64,000 bases of DNA from Agaricus subrufescens. Taxonomy: Eukaryota > Basidiomycota > Agaricomycetes > Agaricales > Agaricaceae. The notes under the pieces were generated by a model. That model did not search any database. It saw only the letters and a program-made list of their open reading frames with translations, and was not told the DNA's origin. Both the position numbers and the translations under genes were made by a program. Numbering within the stretch: position 1 is the first letter of the stretch; each line of letters opens with the position of its first letter. The stretch is from the NCBI GenBank assembly GCA_029945375.1, contig CM057060.1, forward strand, positions 1,302,001-1,366,000, given 5' to 3'. Below, in pieces: positions 19,986 to 33,335 of the stretch.

Positions 19986-21999
19986 ATGAGTATACAGGTG
20001 GCCACGCCCTTTTCCAAGTATTCTTTCAATCTCACTGACACCTCACTGGTCGTGACCAATGGAGGCACGTTCTCTTTCATCTTGGACCTCGCTGCTCCAG
20101 CTGACGCCCACCAGCATCTCCGCAACACACTGTAGCTCACCATTATGTTCTTGGGAGTGAATACGACGAAGAGGAGGCACTCATGCATGTTTCGTACCTT
20201 ATTGAGAGGCCCGAGAAGAGGAAAGGAACTTCGCTGATGCTTGTAAAAGTTAAAGGAACCGTAGAAGACAAGGATTGGGCGCTTGAGTGGTCGGAGAAAC
20301 TGATGAGCACAGTATATGACGGTGAGGCTCATTTAATGTCCTTCCTTACTCTATCAATGACAAGGGTCAGGTTATGGCATCCAGCGCGCTCGCCGCCTTA
20401 GAGTTCTCGTCAATCCGTATGGAGGAGTGGTGCGTCGCCATCATATACCCTCTTTCCCTTTGTTCACAGGCCCTCGCCTCGCCAGAAAAAAGGCGCTACT
20501 GTGTTCTCTACCATCGTCGAGCCTATCTTTCGTGCTGCAGGATGCCAACTCCATACCACTCGTAGGCCGCCCTTCGCCTGCCTTGTTTCATAAACTTGCC
20601 CTCACATCATCTTTTAGACACCACACATAATGGTCATGCCCACGACATAGCCAAGGATCTCGCGACCAATTACGATGCTGTTGTTGTGGTCTCAGGTGAT
20701 GGACTCGTTCACGAAGTGCTCAACGGCTTTGCCGAGCATGTTGATCCCATCAAAGCATTTAGCATACCAGTAGCACCTATTCCTACCGGTTCTGGCAACG
20801 GCCTTGCATTAAACCTCCTGGGATTAGAGGTGAGTAGATCCATGTTAAATCAGGCAAATTTGTCTCATGCTTTCCAGGATGGTTTCGACGTAACAAAAGC
20901 TGCATTAAACGCCATCAAAGGTGCGCATGTATCTACTTTCCCCTGAGTATCTTCTGACACTCTCGCAGGGCGGCCAATGCAGGTGGACCTATTTTCATTC
21001 ACACAAGATAACAAGAGATCAATATCTTTCATGTCACAATCCCTCGGACTGATGGCTGACCTCGATATTGGAACTGAGCATTTACGCTGGATGGGCGATA
21101 CAAGGTTTATCGTAGGCCTGCTTAGGGGACGTACGTGTTGAATGTCTCCAACCTACTCCAACCTAACTATTCATTGACATATGCATTTCAGTCATTCGAT
21201 TCAAAGCTTGTCCAGTTCAAATTTCTTATAAAGTCGCAGAAAAGGATAAGCGCAGGATGGCCGAAAGTGTCGCTGCGTATCGAAAGAACAGAGATCCTCT
21301 GGCCGCCAAAAGCATGCCCACTTCGGCGCCCGAAGGAGATAATGTCGAAACATTACCGCCGCTCAGATTCCGACCAGAGGATAGCGATGGTTGGACGACA
21401 CTGGATGAACCTCTGCTATATGTTTATGCTGGCAAGGGTCCATTCGTAGGGCGGTAGGGGGATACATTTCATTCACGCATTATATTTGACTGATCAGAGC
21501 ATGTCAGTGATTACATGGCTTTCCCTGTTTCGCTACCCGACGATGGCCTCATCGATGTTATGGCGGTGCCGTTGGTCAGCGAAAGTTTCTTTAGTTTGAA
21601 GCCTCTGTTTCTGACATGGCACTAGTCTTCAAGAAAGGACATCGTTACTGGAATGGTTGGAGCAAGCAAAGGTGACACTTACTGGTCGCCCAAAGTGAGG
21701 CTAAAGTTCGGGTTCCTGTGTCCAACTTCATACTCACTCTATAACAGTTACACTACATTAAGGCACACGCATACCGAGTAAAACCTCTCAAGAAATCAGG
21801 CCGCCTTTCTGTCGACGGTGAAGCATACCCCTTTAAGGAATATCAAGTGGAAGTACACCAACGCCTAGGCACTCTACTCAGTTGTTATGGATATTACGCT
21901 GCTGACTTTGCTCCTTATCCTCCCACCGACATCGAACCATCCGAAAACAAAGACAGAGGCTGCAGTATTACATCCATCTGCCCGTGGTCTGCCCGGTAA
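19986..21999 (+). CDS. Sphingoid long-chain base kinase (DAGK/LCB kinase family)
   Basis: The catalytic core is clear: LRVLVNPYGG, then KKGATVFSTIVEPIFRAAGC, VVVVSGDGLVHEVLNG (the SGDG ATP-binding loop) and PIPTGSGNGLALNL. Later exons carry the C-terminal beta-sandwich, ending FKEYQVEVHQRLGTLLS and a short tail. The enzyme phosphorylates sphingosine or dihydrosphingosine to the 1-phosphate signalling lipid. Six to eight short introns are needed. The 5' end is uncertain. The frame from the ATG at 19986 meets a stop near 20136, and reconnecting it to the conserved EYDEEEALMHVSYL frame needs only a 26-nt gap, too short for a normal intron. An unrecognised alternative first exon is possible. Confidence 0.85.
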
Positions 22000-22261
22000 T
22001 ATCATTATTTCGCCTATTGTTTATTTTGATACCCCCACCTTCTGTATATTGTCCCATTGTTTATATTTTAATACTTGTCGATCTCTGTACCGTTGTAGGA
22101 GTGCAGCACACGGCTATACTTTAATCCGATTTCTACTCGTGTGACGATTAATTGTGTGGGTATAAACATCCGAAAAAAACATCAACTTGGTCAATTCTAA
22201 TTCATGTCGTACAAGCCACGCTGTTATCCACATACACCTCCTAGACCCAAACATCATTAGT

Positions 22262-23330
22262 ATGTTGCTCAGGCTCCCCTCTCGCACGTTGTCCTGCATC
22301 TTTCGTGGGCGTAGGTATCACTCCGACGCTCTTGATAAATGGATGAAGAACCCTCCTATTGTGACTCTTAGTGATAGTCTTCACTATGACAAACTATCCG
22401 ATCTCTATGTCACTCTTCCTACACGCGACGGTACCAGGAAGCCCTATGTCGAGCCCAAAGTCGGCGACCCAGCACCCTACGGAGTGCAGCTTGCATTCTT
22501 CCATTCGCGCGTACCCGAACATATGCTGCGAAAAGATGGAACTGACGAGGAGATATCGCCTCCAGCTCCGTTCCTACGCCGAATGTGGGCCGGTGGTAAA
22601 ATGACTTGGGATAACAAGAATCCGTTGCTTATTGGTTCCAAAACATATTCAACGGGAAGCGTTGGAAATGTCACCTTGAAAGGTGTTGACAAGGGAAAAC
22701 CAATGTTGTTCCTCACACAGAACGTTGAATTTGAAATGGATGGGACGAAAGGAACTCCTTCGCTGATAGAAGAGAGAGCACATGTTTACTTCGAAGTTAA
22801 AGGTGAACATGAGGCAAGTAAGCCTCCTCCCAAACGTAAGTATTCTAGTGCAACTCCATTTGTGTTCGTCGCTCACGCGCTTCCCTGTCATCAGCTGTTC
22901 AAGGAATACCGTCTTCGGTAGACTTTTCTTTCACATATGTGCCAAGCGTAGTTACGCTTTTCCGCTTCTCCGCGCTTATGTTCAATGCGCATCATATTCA
23001 CCTCGACAAGGAATATTCGCAGAAGAAAGAGGGATATCCAGGTAACTTCTTAATCCTCTTTACCTTGTTATCATTTATCAACTATGTTGATCCTAAATTA
23101 CAGAGCGCTTAGTTCACGGACCTTTGACAGCCCTCATGCTTCTCGAGACTGCGGTCTTCAACAAACCCGATATTCGAATCAAGTCCTTCGAATATCGTGC
23201 AACCAACCCCATGATAGTAGATAGGGAGGCAACAGTCAATGGCAAATGGATAAGCAATGACACAGCTCAATTATGGTGTATTGACGAGCAAGGGGTAGTT
23301 GGAATGACCGGGAAAATTACAGTCGAGTAG
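22262..23330 (+). CDS. HTD2: Mitochondrial 3-hydroxyacyl-thioester dehydratase (HTD2-like)
   Basis: The N-terminus (MLLRLPSRTLSCIFRGRRYHS) resembles a mitochondrial presequence. The body has two hotdog-fold parts. The C-terminal one carries the family signature NAHHIHLDK, then KEGYP, an intron, and ERLVHGPLTALML. HTD2 catalyses the dehydration step of mitochondrial type II fatty-acid synthesis, which supplies the lipoic-acid precursor. Introns lie near 22836-22896 (GTAAGT donor) and 23040-23102 (GTAACT donor), joining PPPK to GIPSSVDFSF and GYP to ERLVHG. The product is about 300 residues. Its stop is 74 bases from the stop of the convergent PRCC-like gene. Confidence 0.88.
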
Positions 23331-23404
23331 ATACAATGCGAAAGAGGTGATAATTGTCGGTCCAGTGCAGGAATATTCGTCCCGAATGCGATATGGCAGA
23401 TCCT

Positions 23405-24742
23405 CTAGAAACCTGTACCAGATTTAAGCGAAATTCTCTTCGAAATGGACAGTAAGTTACCATATTTGTTTCCTGCCTCTTTCCGGTTTCGCCTTCCCTC
23501 GGCAATCTTTTCCTCCAGTGTCTCCCTGTTTTCATATGCATCCCTCAATAGGGTTGAGAGCTGATGCCTCGACCTCGCGATACCACTTAGCTTGCTCGCC
23601 TATGAAAACACCTGATTAGTATTGCATTTGGATTCAGTAAGAATAAACCAACGCTGAATTTCATCTTCGGTTCTTCAGCGGGGCCCGCAGTCTTCGTAAG
23701 TGCCTTTCTTTCTTCCCTTTCTTTAATCTCCACCTTGGCCTTCTCCATCTCTTTCATAGCATCAACTTCCGATGCTTCCTCCTCGTATCCTTCGAAACCC
23801 TTGACTGCACCTTTCTCCAGTTTACGCACGTAAGCGTCGTACTCAGTTTGCCACTTTTTCCTGAACTTCTCGTAGTAAGCGGGATCATGTGCAGCCCAAG
23901 TACCGGATGGTAATTGGTAGTAGCCAGGATATGGGTCTTGGGGGGTCGGTTCAGGCGGTTCAAATGTTGGAATTGAGGGTGCAGAGGAAATCGTTGGAAG
24001 TGAAAATAAGGAGTTGGTTGAAGTAGCAGGGGGAGTTTTTGGTTTTCCTATAATATGTGTTGAGTCGAATATTTCCGGTCATATTCATTACTATATCCAA
24101 CAAACCTGATGACAAGTCGTCAACGGGCGGAGCTGATGATACACTGGCGACCGCTTTTTTGATAGTTTTCGGTTGATCTTCTAGAGATGTATTTGGTTTG
24201 CCTTTGACCAAAGAGGGAGGTAGGAAGGGTAGTGACGATCCGCTGCTGTTCGTGTCAGCCGTTTTGTTTGGAATCTTTGGCCCCTCATTACCCTCCTCCA
24301 GCTCTTCGTCTCCTTCGGTGAAAGCTACACTTGCTAGTGATGGGGCACTCTGCCGGGTATTGAATTTCAATCCAGGTCCCTTTCCGCCGCCCAACACACG
24401 CTCTGGTGGTGGTGGTGCAGCGGGAGTCTTCTGCTTGGGAGCGGGTAGCATGGTCAATAGCGAGGAAGCACCAGCTCCCGTCTTCTGTCGCTTTGCAGCA
24501 GGCCGTTCAGATTCTATGCTGTCTTTTTCCTCATCGTCATCTTTACGAAGCGCAGGAAGCCCAATAGCGATTTTCTTTGACGGCCGCTTCGTTGTTTTAG
24601 GTGGAGGTGGCGGAGTGTTTTGTGTCGACAGCGGTTGAACGGGTTTTAGACTGGCTGGTAGGGCTTTCTTCAGTTGTGGTTTCTTGTCTTCACTTTCACT
24701 TCCGCTTCCGCTGTCGCTGCCATAGCCGTCTAGTCCAAGCAT
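23405..24742 (-). CDS. PRCC-domain nuclear protein
   Basis: The protein starts MLGLDGYGSDSGSGSESED, the usual opening of fungal PRCC-like proteins, followed by a Pro/Ser/Lys-rich disordered region. The conserved C-terminal block is DPYPGYYQLPSGTW, then KLSGIARSRHQLSTLLRDAY and ETLEEKIAEGRRNRKEAGNKYG. A final intron splits the last Gly codon and leaves a terminal exon coding only the end of Gly, Phe and stop (23405 onward). Human PRCC is a nuclear protein linked to splicing and mitotic checkpoint control; the role in fungi is little known. The C-terminal block is in another frame from the one continuing past 23587, so the intron near 23590-23645 is needed. Confidence 0.82.
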
Positions 24743-25053
24743 GATGATGATGGGTGTAAGTCAAGCTACTTAAATAAGGCTCCATTGACTTTAATCAGTA
24801 AGCACATAAACATTATTCAAAATAGCCTATATACAGTCCCTATGTCCCAATTACAAATGTTAAGTGTATAAGCGAGCGATATATGTCAGAGAAAGATATC
24901 TACGGTGTGAATTACAATAATTATCGAAAATTGTTATGATTGAAACCCATGCACGCCAAAGCGTCTTTTGTAGAAAACCAAAGTAGTCCATCAGTCCGAA
25001 TGAGTGTAATTGTAAAGCTAGAGTTTGTGTAGTATTGTTTTTTGATAGTGACA
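24743..25053. other. Intergenic, PRCC-like 5' side / AGS 3' side
   Basis: About 310 AT-rich bases between two minus-strand genes, holding the promoter of the PRCC-like gene and the 3' untranslated region of the glucan synthase. The ORFs here are short and unrecognisable. Confidence 0.5.
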
Positions 25054-28000
25054 TTATGGCCGTGCTATTGAAGAACAACACGTCAGAAACAATAGAGATA
25101 AAATATTCCATGGTGCTCACCAAGTTGTTCTTTGCGGTAGAACCAGAAGTAACCGAGTACGATGATTAATTGGCAGATAAGAGCAAGCCAGAATGGTGCA
25201 GACGCCATTGGACTTCCTGAAAACACACATGTGGTTGAGTATTTTATATCGCATGCCTAAAAGAATTAGTTACCTTTAATACCATCGCTGAAGTCCCATT
25301 TTGAGGCATCCGGAAATACGGATCCAGGTCCAAGACGATTGGGGGCAGTGGCACGTGCGACCATGACACAAATGGAACCAATGACTTGAGCAAATGCAAG
25401 CGTGGCACAAACATGAAGACGAGATAGTGTCTGCAGCAGAATCATACCCAAACCAACACCTTGAATAGCGTCTAGCACCCCTAACCATAACCACAGCGAG
25501 ATACCAAGATAAGGACCACTTCCACCAGCCCATGGTATGTAGAGTGCCAGTGATGATGTACCCCATAACATCTGGCACCACCGAGGAGCACCAAGGCCCA
25601 CAGCGAAGACAGGGAGTAACCAAGTATGAGTCTTACTGAAATATGTGAGGATGACTAGCAGAATGGCCCAAACGAAGATGAAGAATGTGATTACGAGCAG
25701 CAAAATCTGCCATTTTGGCACATCCACATTCCAGAGGAAGCTCCAGTTACGTCCATAAGGCTACATTAGAGATTCATAATGTTAGAGTCATAACAAATAG
25801 AGGGTAATTAGGGCGACTTACTCCACTGAGCCAGTAGTCTCGTAGAATTTCTGAAGCGAGGAACCAAAGGACCAGCTTGCGACGGAACAGTGTCTTGAGG
25901 AAGTGAGGCACTTTAGGTGGTGTTTGACGGTAATATTCTGGTAAGCCATAGAGCATGACGTAGGCAAAAACGAGGCTTATGAGAGCGAGTGGCCAGACAA
26001 TCAGACAGATCCACCAAGGTGGAATACTCTCGGCTTGACCGTTGAGTGAATTGCCCCAATACCATAGTGCAGCGACCCAAATCTGCTGAGAACCTTGTAC
26101 GACACAGGCTCGCATTGTCCAAACCTCGGTAGCAGCCCCCTACACATTGTTTTGTCAGTAAAATTCAATACTAACAAAGCGTTTATACTCACAGCTTCTT
26201 CACCGAAATTCAACCCAAAGAATAAGAAACCGGCTGATGATGCAACGGCATATGCCCATGTTGCAGCATTTGCTAAACCATCATGGGCGTGAACGAAGAC
26301 AGAACTGACTGAGGGCAGACCAATAAGGAAGAAGGCCAGACCAAAGAATACCCAAGGCAAGGATAGCACATAGACGGAAGGCTTCAAGCGGAACATAGGG
26401 TACCAAACAGCGGACGCAGCGAGGAAGACAGCGCCAAGTACGTAGAGTTGTAGATCATTTTGGCTGTTACGGCCTGTAAGCAAGGTGATCTGGAAGCTGG
26501 TGGCGCTCAGCATTTGGCCCAGAGCTATAACGATGGTATACAACGGCCATCCCCCAATTTCTCGCGACATAGCAATCTGCAAGCCAGTCATAGGAACTAC
26601 GTCGGGTGGAGGAGGTTCATTATGAAGGTTGCCATCATAGTCTGTATGCGAGAATCCATGCGTGCTAGGTGCTAATGGAGAATGAATACAAGTGTTGTAG
26701 ATCAGTATAAACGAACTTACAGTCAGGACGAGAGTAGATAGACGGTGACGGTGTTCCCCAGACAGAATCACGTTGAGACGACCTAAGACTGGCGGCACTA
26801 GAAAGTTTGTCCTTGCGCACTTTGCCGAAGAAAGCTTCTTCACTTTTCACGAGGTACTTTTCAATCGATAATTCCTTTGAAGAATTCTTGGCGTCGAGCA
26901 TTTGGAGTTTTTGAACGAATTCAGAAGCAACACCACCATCAGCATCCGTGAACTGCACAACAAAACGCATGAATTTCCATATCGCAGGGTGACAGTATAC
27001 GACTCACCGAAGCAATTGCTTTGTTCAATGGCGAATTTGACTTCTCCTCAACAATCGAAGAAATAGATTCCACGGAAGAGATCCTTGAGTGGTCACCAAA
27101 AGGTCTTGAAGGCGATAGGCCTCCTTCCAAAAACGGATCCGGGGCGCCCCTTTGGTCTTTAGCGATAACCTTGTTTGCCCTCTCCAGGAAATCTGTATAA
27201 CCTTGGCCCGGAGAAAGAGTGCTGCCCCTCTGGCTAAAGTAGTCTTCTTCACCGCCAACTCGAGGCACCTGTGCCAACGTCTCTTGACTCCTTTGCGCAG
27301 GCGAGTTCGAGTAGCTATTTGTGCTCCTGGCGTCCCAGTCAGGTTGGTTAGGGTAAGCTTGCGCAACCGGGTTCCAGTCATCCGTATCAGCCATAGTACG
27401 CATAGCAGTACCTCCACCATCGGTAGGTCTCCAAGCATTAGTACCAGATAAATGTCGACTCGAATTGATACTTCGTTTATGGAGATCTTCCATCCTCTGG
27501 CGCCACTCGACAACAGGGAATCTTTGGACGGCTGAACGGGCGCGAAGAATCGCACGCTCTTCTTCAGAAGATTTCAAAGCCATTTTAATAGTTTTCGTCA
27601 ATTGTGAGATCAGATGGGCCGTGGACATCGATTCAACGGGATACCACTGTTAGGCATGGTCAGAAACTTATCACAAGTGACCAGAACGAAAAACAAAAAT
27701 CCCACTCACCCAACCAGGCATGAGACCAAGACCACCCAAACGTGAGCCAACACCAAGGGCACCTTTTCTTCCGAATTCGACAGCAACCAGACCGAAAGGT
27801 TCATCACGAGAGGGAATCAAAGCGAAATCTGCACCACTGAATAGATAAGGTGGGAGAGCAGTGAATTCCGGCTTGGAGAAGACGCGATCAGGATACATCT
27901 CCATCAACCTGGCCAATTTCTCTGCCGCAAATCTGCCATATAAATCAATCACAGGACCAACAGTGATCAATTGAATCGAAGGTCTCTTCTCCAGCCTATA

Positions 28001-31000
28001 AGATAATTCATAAGATAACGTTCCTACTGAATTATGCAAAATAAAGCGAAAACTCACAATGAAGGCATAACATCAGCAATCAAATCAACACCCTTCTGTT
28101 TCGACCACCGACCGACAAACACGAACAGATCAGAATCAGGATCCTGCCGAATACCAGCCCATTCTTGTGCCTGCCTCTTCAATTCTGGCCTAGCCGCTTC
28201 AGCCTCCTGATCAATTTGTACATCTTTAGCCTTCGTCTCTGTTTCATCCAACGCCGCAATATCAGACGGGTCAGGATTAGGAAGTGAATCGACGTGCTTC
28301 AACGTCCAAAGTGCAGGATACCGTGCCCAACTGCGTTTACCGTATTTGTCAGACACACCAGCCACACCAATACTCTTCTGGTGCGAACTAATGAACGAAG
28401 CGCCAGCGTGTAACAGGTTAAACGTGTTTCCGAATTGGACATATTTAGTGCAGTGCTCCTTGCTGATGTTGAACGCCGAACAAACTTCCTTCATCTCTTC
28501 CTTTGTTCGCAGCGGCCATAGACCCTGGAACTCGGCATTATGCAATGACAGGCAAGTGGGAATAACTTTAGGAAGGAGATAGATCGGCGCGAGAGCCCCG
28601 TGGTAGTCATTGATGTGATAGATGTCGATGTCGGCGTATCGGCGTATAGTGGCCGCTATAGCTTGATTCCAAGTTGAATAAAAGATTGCAGAGCTAAGAT
28701 CGTCCATGCGAGATGGGTAAGGGTCCGACTTTGTCTGAGCACGGAAGACGGGGCTGTCCAGAATGATGTAGGTGATGTTGTCCAGTTGATGAGTTTCGAC
28801 TTCAATGAGATATGGTTCACCAAAGATGATTACTTCGATGGGTTCCGCTGGATCCCCGGCGGGATACTCGAGGTCTTTGACTTTAGGAATGACCCATACA
28901 AGATCAACATCCGTCATAGCCTTGCCCATCAGACTTGACATGACACCGAGACCACCAATCTTGACCTTCAACTTCCAGTCGATAATTTCGTATTCCAGGG
29001 TCGCGATCAACACCTTTCGCCGTTTATCCTTGATCTCCGGCCATCCGATAGCTTCCGCAGATTGTTTATGCCCGAAGATCTTTTCCGACATTGCCACGCC
29101 ATCCTTGAAGTCCGACGTAGATTTGTTGCTGAAAGCCGCTAGGATAGGGAAATAGTTTGTATGGTTCTTCGCTTTGACACCGTATTGATTGTGCTTGATT
29201 CCATAGAAAGTCCACATGAAGACGAGAACGGCAAGAACACCCGTGATAAGGGGTATCGCAAGAAGGAGGGAATACATAACAGCTCCGACGGCTGCCTCGC
29301 CACGAGGTTCGAGCGACCATGTCATGGAGGCATCGTCGATGACGAGTGACCAAGCAAGATGTGGTTTTGGAGGAGCAGACATATTCAGGTAGTTTGCAGC
29401 GACACTATTCGGTGGTAGACGATCCAAAACACCATCACCGTCGGTATCACCATAGAAATAATCATCATAATCCCAGACGTTGACTTGGACAAAGGTCGGC
29501 CAGGCAGCCATGATCTCGAGCTCCCATTTACCATCTTGATTCAACTCCATCTTGGACGGTAGACCTTGATCAAAGCCCCATTGATTATAGGGACCACGGA
29601 CAAGAAGTTGAGGCATCCGGCGTTGGGGACCACTATACTGCGTGTCGGCATGCATGACAGCGGCAGCAGAAAGTGTGGCTTCGCTCCAGTCTGATTGGAT
29701 CATGAATTTAGTGTTTCAAAAGGAAGCGATGATTTCGAAACCTACATTGAACCATGATGTGATCACCGTCCCAGAAGTTCTCGGGCTGCTGGAAGACCGA
29801 AGCTTCTATAGTAGTCGTGTCTTCCCAATTTTTCCATTCAGTCCAGTTTTTCCCGAAATTCCACGAGAATCTGAATTTATCGGCGCCGATGGCTTGATGA
29901 TCAAAAGTGTACTGCCCGTTGGAAAATTTGAACGCGTCGTTGTCATCGTAGTCATTCTCGGGGAAAACCACAACATTATTAGCAGCACCTTTGCGTAACA
30001 TCAGATGGTCTTTCGCCTGCAAGAGAGATCAGCTTTGATGTATTGATACGGAAGGAAACATACCTGTGTCGTGGCATTACCACCTTGCGCAGGCGCGTTA
30101 TTGACAGTGAGCGTCAAGACTCCATCAGAGAGGCCTGTCAACGTCGCCGACCAGGACCAAGATGAGACATCAACACCAACAATTTTTGCAGGGTCGGGAT
30201 TCGACACGGCTCCGCACTTCACATTTGTGATACTCGGTTTCCCGCCTTTTCCTGAAGAACTTAAGTCGAGAGTGATGCTGTCGGTAACACCCTGACAGTC
30301 CATCTCAGTATTGAACTCTAGTTTGACATCTACTGTGCTCGCGTTCGAGCTATTGGGGTCAGCAAGAATGCGGTGATCATGGCCGGGAATGAACTTGGTG
30401 ATCCTGGGAAGGGGCGGGACCCATTGCTCCTTAGGGACGAGAACCTTGTAACCATAAGGATCCATAGTCACTTGCCCAAGACAGCCGAACCATGGTGCTT
30501 TACTGTCATTATTGTAAGAAGACAACGACTCCTGGAGGGTATAGGTTTCGTAAGGGTATAGGAGATTGCGAACGACGGTATCGGAAGTGAAAGGCGATGA
30601 AATCCATAGATCCTGTTTGCAGTTATAACTCCACGTCTTGGTTGAATTCTCGTTCGTAAAGAGCACCCAAACTTGATCGTTGAAGGTCCCACTTAATTTC
30701 TGGATACCCGCAAGTCCAGCACGTGAGACGGACCATAAGCCCATCTCAGTCCCGGTCCCATTGGAACCAGGGCGTTCAATCCAATATGTCCAATTACCAC
30801 GTTGAACAAGGTTGTAACCGTCTTGAAGGGAGCCGTACACTTGCCGTAAACGAAGGAAATGGGCCATCAACCGCCGAGTATCAGTAGTTGGATCAAAATG
30901 ATCGAGCGCATTCCAATCGTCGTAACAACCAAACAAAGCTTTTTCCAGTGGCATGTTAAAGTATTGCTCAGAGCCCAGGGTGTAGCAACCATGGCGTTTC

Positions 31001-32888
31001 CATGCGGGAGTGCTGATCATGGCCTGTCGGCTAACGAAAGCGTCAGATGACACATTAGACACTGATAAAAAAATAAGACACATACCCATATAGATAGTTA
31101 GAAGCACCATTGTCATACAAATAGAAGTTTTGTTCTTCGCCATAATAAAACTTGGGCCGATTGAGCGGATGGTTTCAACATAGTAACCAAAATGCTTACC
31201 AAAGGGATTCCAGGCATAACCAACGTAGTGACAAAAGTTGCCAATGCACTTCTCTGCGTTCCATTCTCTAGACTTGGCCAACGGAAAACATCAAAGTTAC
31301 TGGTCCCAAACATATGACGGGGATCCAACTGGCCGTTTTGAGCATTGAGGAAATCATTGTTCACGAACATTTGATTCCAGGCGGTGACAAAATTCACGTC
31401 GAGATCGTATGCAACCTGGAGATTGCCGTCCATTCCAAGGAAACGCGAAAGAGAACGATAAATTGAATAATGAAAAGCTGCGCCATCCAAAGCGTTGAGA
31501 GGGGCTTCTCTGAGGAAAAATTGATCCTGATTCGCAGAGAGGTTGGCTGCCGCTAGGAAGCCTCCAGGAAGCTGGGTCTGGGTGCGACCACGCCCACTGG
31601 CAAGATGTCAGAAGTGATTTGCGAAAGGCTAGATGGTCGGCTTACAGGTATAAAGAGCCAAAAGTGTCACCACCGGTAATTTCACCTGGGATGTAGAAAT
31701 TGCTTTTGCCGAGACGCGCAGCGCATGCTCTCGTGCTGGAAGCCCAAGCGGCAAGAGCATCGACAGTGACTTGAGTAGCCTTGTCGACACGAATGGCATC
31801 AATATCGAGGGCTTTAATAGCCATACAAGAAAACACTTTGATCCTATTCATGACAGACGGTTGCCACTCGCGAAGACGATCCTGTACTGAAGCGAACTTT
31901 GCAAGCTGACGTTGCCAATCAGGATGGACACCAAAGGCTTCCATGTCTCCATACTGGTCGAAATCGGACGCCATACAACCATTTGCATCTAACTCTACGA
32001 GCTTTCCAGAGTCATCCCAAAACTTGGGCATGACGCAGGTAGAGTTATGGTCATTGCTTATCTAGATAGGGCACGGTAAACGGGAATTGTTGAGGCCCGA
32101 TATGAAAACCCTTCACTCACCGCGAAATCACGGTACTCTGTAAAGTTCCATGGCATGTAGTTTGGCTGTTTCCAAATAGCACCGTACTCGTCGAGGCTGA
32201 ATGGAGTACTCGTGTTGAGGTGTCTGCAAAAGCTAAATGAGAGCTTGACAACATGATGCATCAGCTGACGACAAACCCTTTGAAGGCGATGAGATCGGAC
32301 ATGGTGCCGACAGTAAAATCAGCCATAAAGTACATGCCGCGCGCGTGAATTTCGTCAATCAAATGGCGCCAATCATTGACGTTCCCCCAGTGAGGGTCGA
32401 GGACACTAAAGTCCAGGGGCGAATAACCTGACGGGGGTGAAGAGATAAGTGCCAATGGAGGGAAAGCGGGGCGAGGACTGACTGTCTGCTTGCCAGAGCA
32501 TGTTCACAAAGGGGGTACCGGACATGAAGACGACTTTGACGCCCATGCCTTGTAGGTAATCCAGACGCAGTTCTAGCCCCTTGAGGTCGCCCCCGTAGCG
32601 CAGCTGTGTTTCACGGTAGTCGGCCTCGTAGGGAGTGCCGAAATAGTCGTTGTTAGTGGGGTCACCATCTGCAAACTTGTCTAGGAGGATAGTGTAGACG
32701 GGGAGGGCGCGCCAGTTTTGGGGAGACGGGGTGTATGTTGCGTTTGGGCGTTCAGAGTCGTATTCTAGGGGGGAGTTGGCGTTCTTGTTGACGTTGAGGT
32801 TGTAGTCTACGAGGTCCTCGCGCCACGGGGAGGCAGCGACGAGGCGGGCGAGCAGGGGGAGAGCGGCGAGCGCGGACAGGAGCCGCAT
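25054..32888 (-). CDS. AGS1: Cell wall alpha-1,3-glucan synthase
   Basis: A very large gene starts with a cleavable signal peptide ([20 protein letters not shown]). An extracellular GH13-type amylase domain follows, with [32 protein letters not shown] (catalytic Asp region) and YIPGEITGG (catalytic Glu). A membrane segment near 29.2 kb ([20 protein letters not shown]) precedes an intracellular GT5 glycogen-synthase-type domain with [16 protein letters not shown] and [14 protein letters not shown] polytopic C-terminal region of about a dozen helices ends the protein. It makes the alpha-1,3-glucan of the hyphal wall. Best model for the end: KEQL, a 56-nt intron with a CTGAC branch site, then ARP and stop at 25054; reading through would give a 12-residue tail to 25083. 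It is divergent from STE11. Confidence 0.95.
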
Positions 32889-33335
32889 GGCGGGGAGGGG
32901 GAGGGGGAGCGAAGACGGGAGGGGATGGAAGGAGAGAAAAGAAAAGATGGAGGGTGATGGTTTTGAGCAAGTTTCTGGCCACGGCGACCATCCCCGGCTG
33001 AGCCGAGCCTCCGCCCAGGACTCGTGCCTTCCGACATCCCGGCATGCTATGCTGCCTCTATAATTAGGTAGTCTGGAAATTTTCCGACTGTATTATGGGC
33101 CCTGGCACTGTCTCGCTCGCTGTTGCGGGTGGCAGGGCTGGCTGATGGTTGCGCTGTCCATCCGTCCATCTATCGAGTGACATAACTGGGCGTTATTGTG
33201 CTCGAGTAACACATTTGATCATCATCCGCTCGCCTGATTTCCGTTCCTGGCCCGCCATTCTCTCTCTCCCTCGGCCACCCTCACACTCGCTGCCCCCCAC
33301 GACCCAGACGCTCCTTCCCCGGCCCAGAGCCCGCC
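32889..33335. promoter_or_regulatory. Divergent promoter region AGS1 / STE11
   Basis: About 450 bases between the start codons of the glucan synthase and the MAPKKK. A TATAAT-like run at 33059-33064 and CT-rich tracts before the STE11 ATG are visible. No supported ORF was seen. Both genes must take their 5' control elements from this interval unless these extend into coding sequence. Confidence 0.55.

Noticed and set aside
24860..25123. Minus-strand ORF of 87 codons at the 3' end of AGS1
   Set aside because: It is out of frame with the last membrane segment of the synthase. The spliced end KEQL-ARP explains the region.
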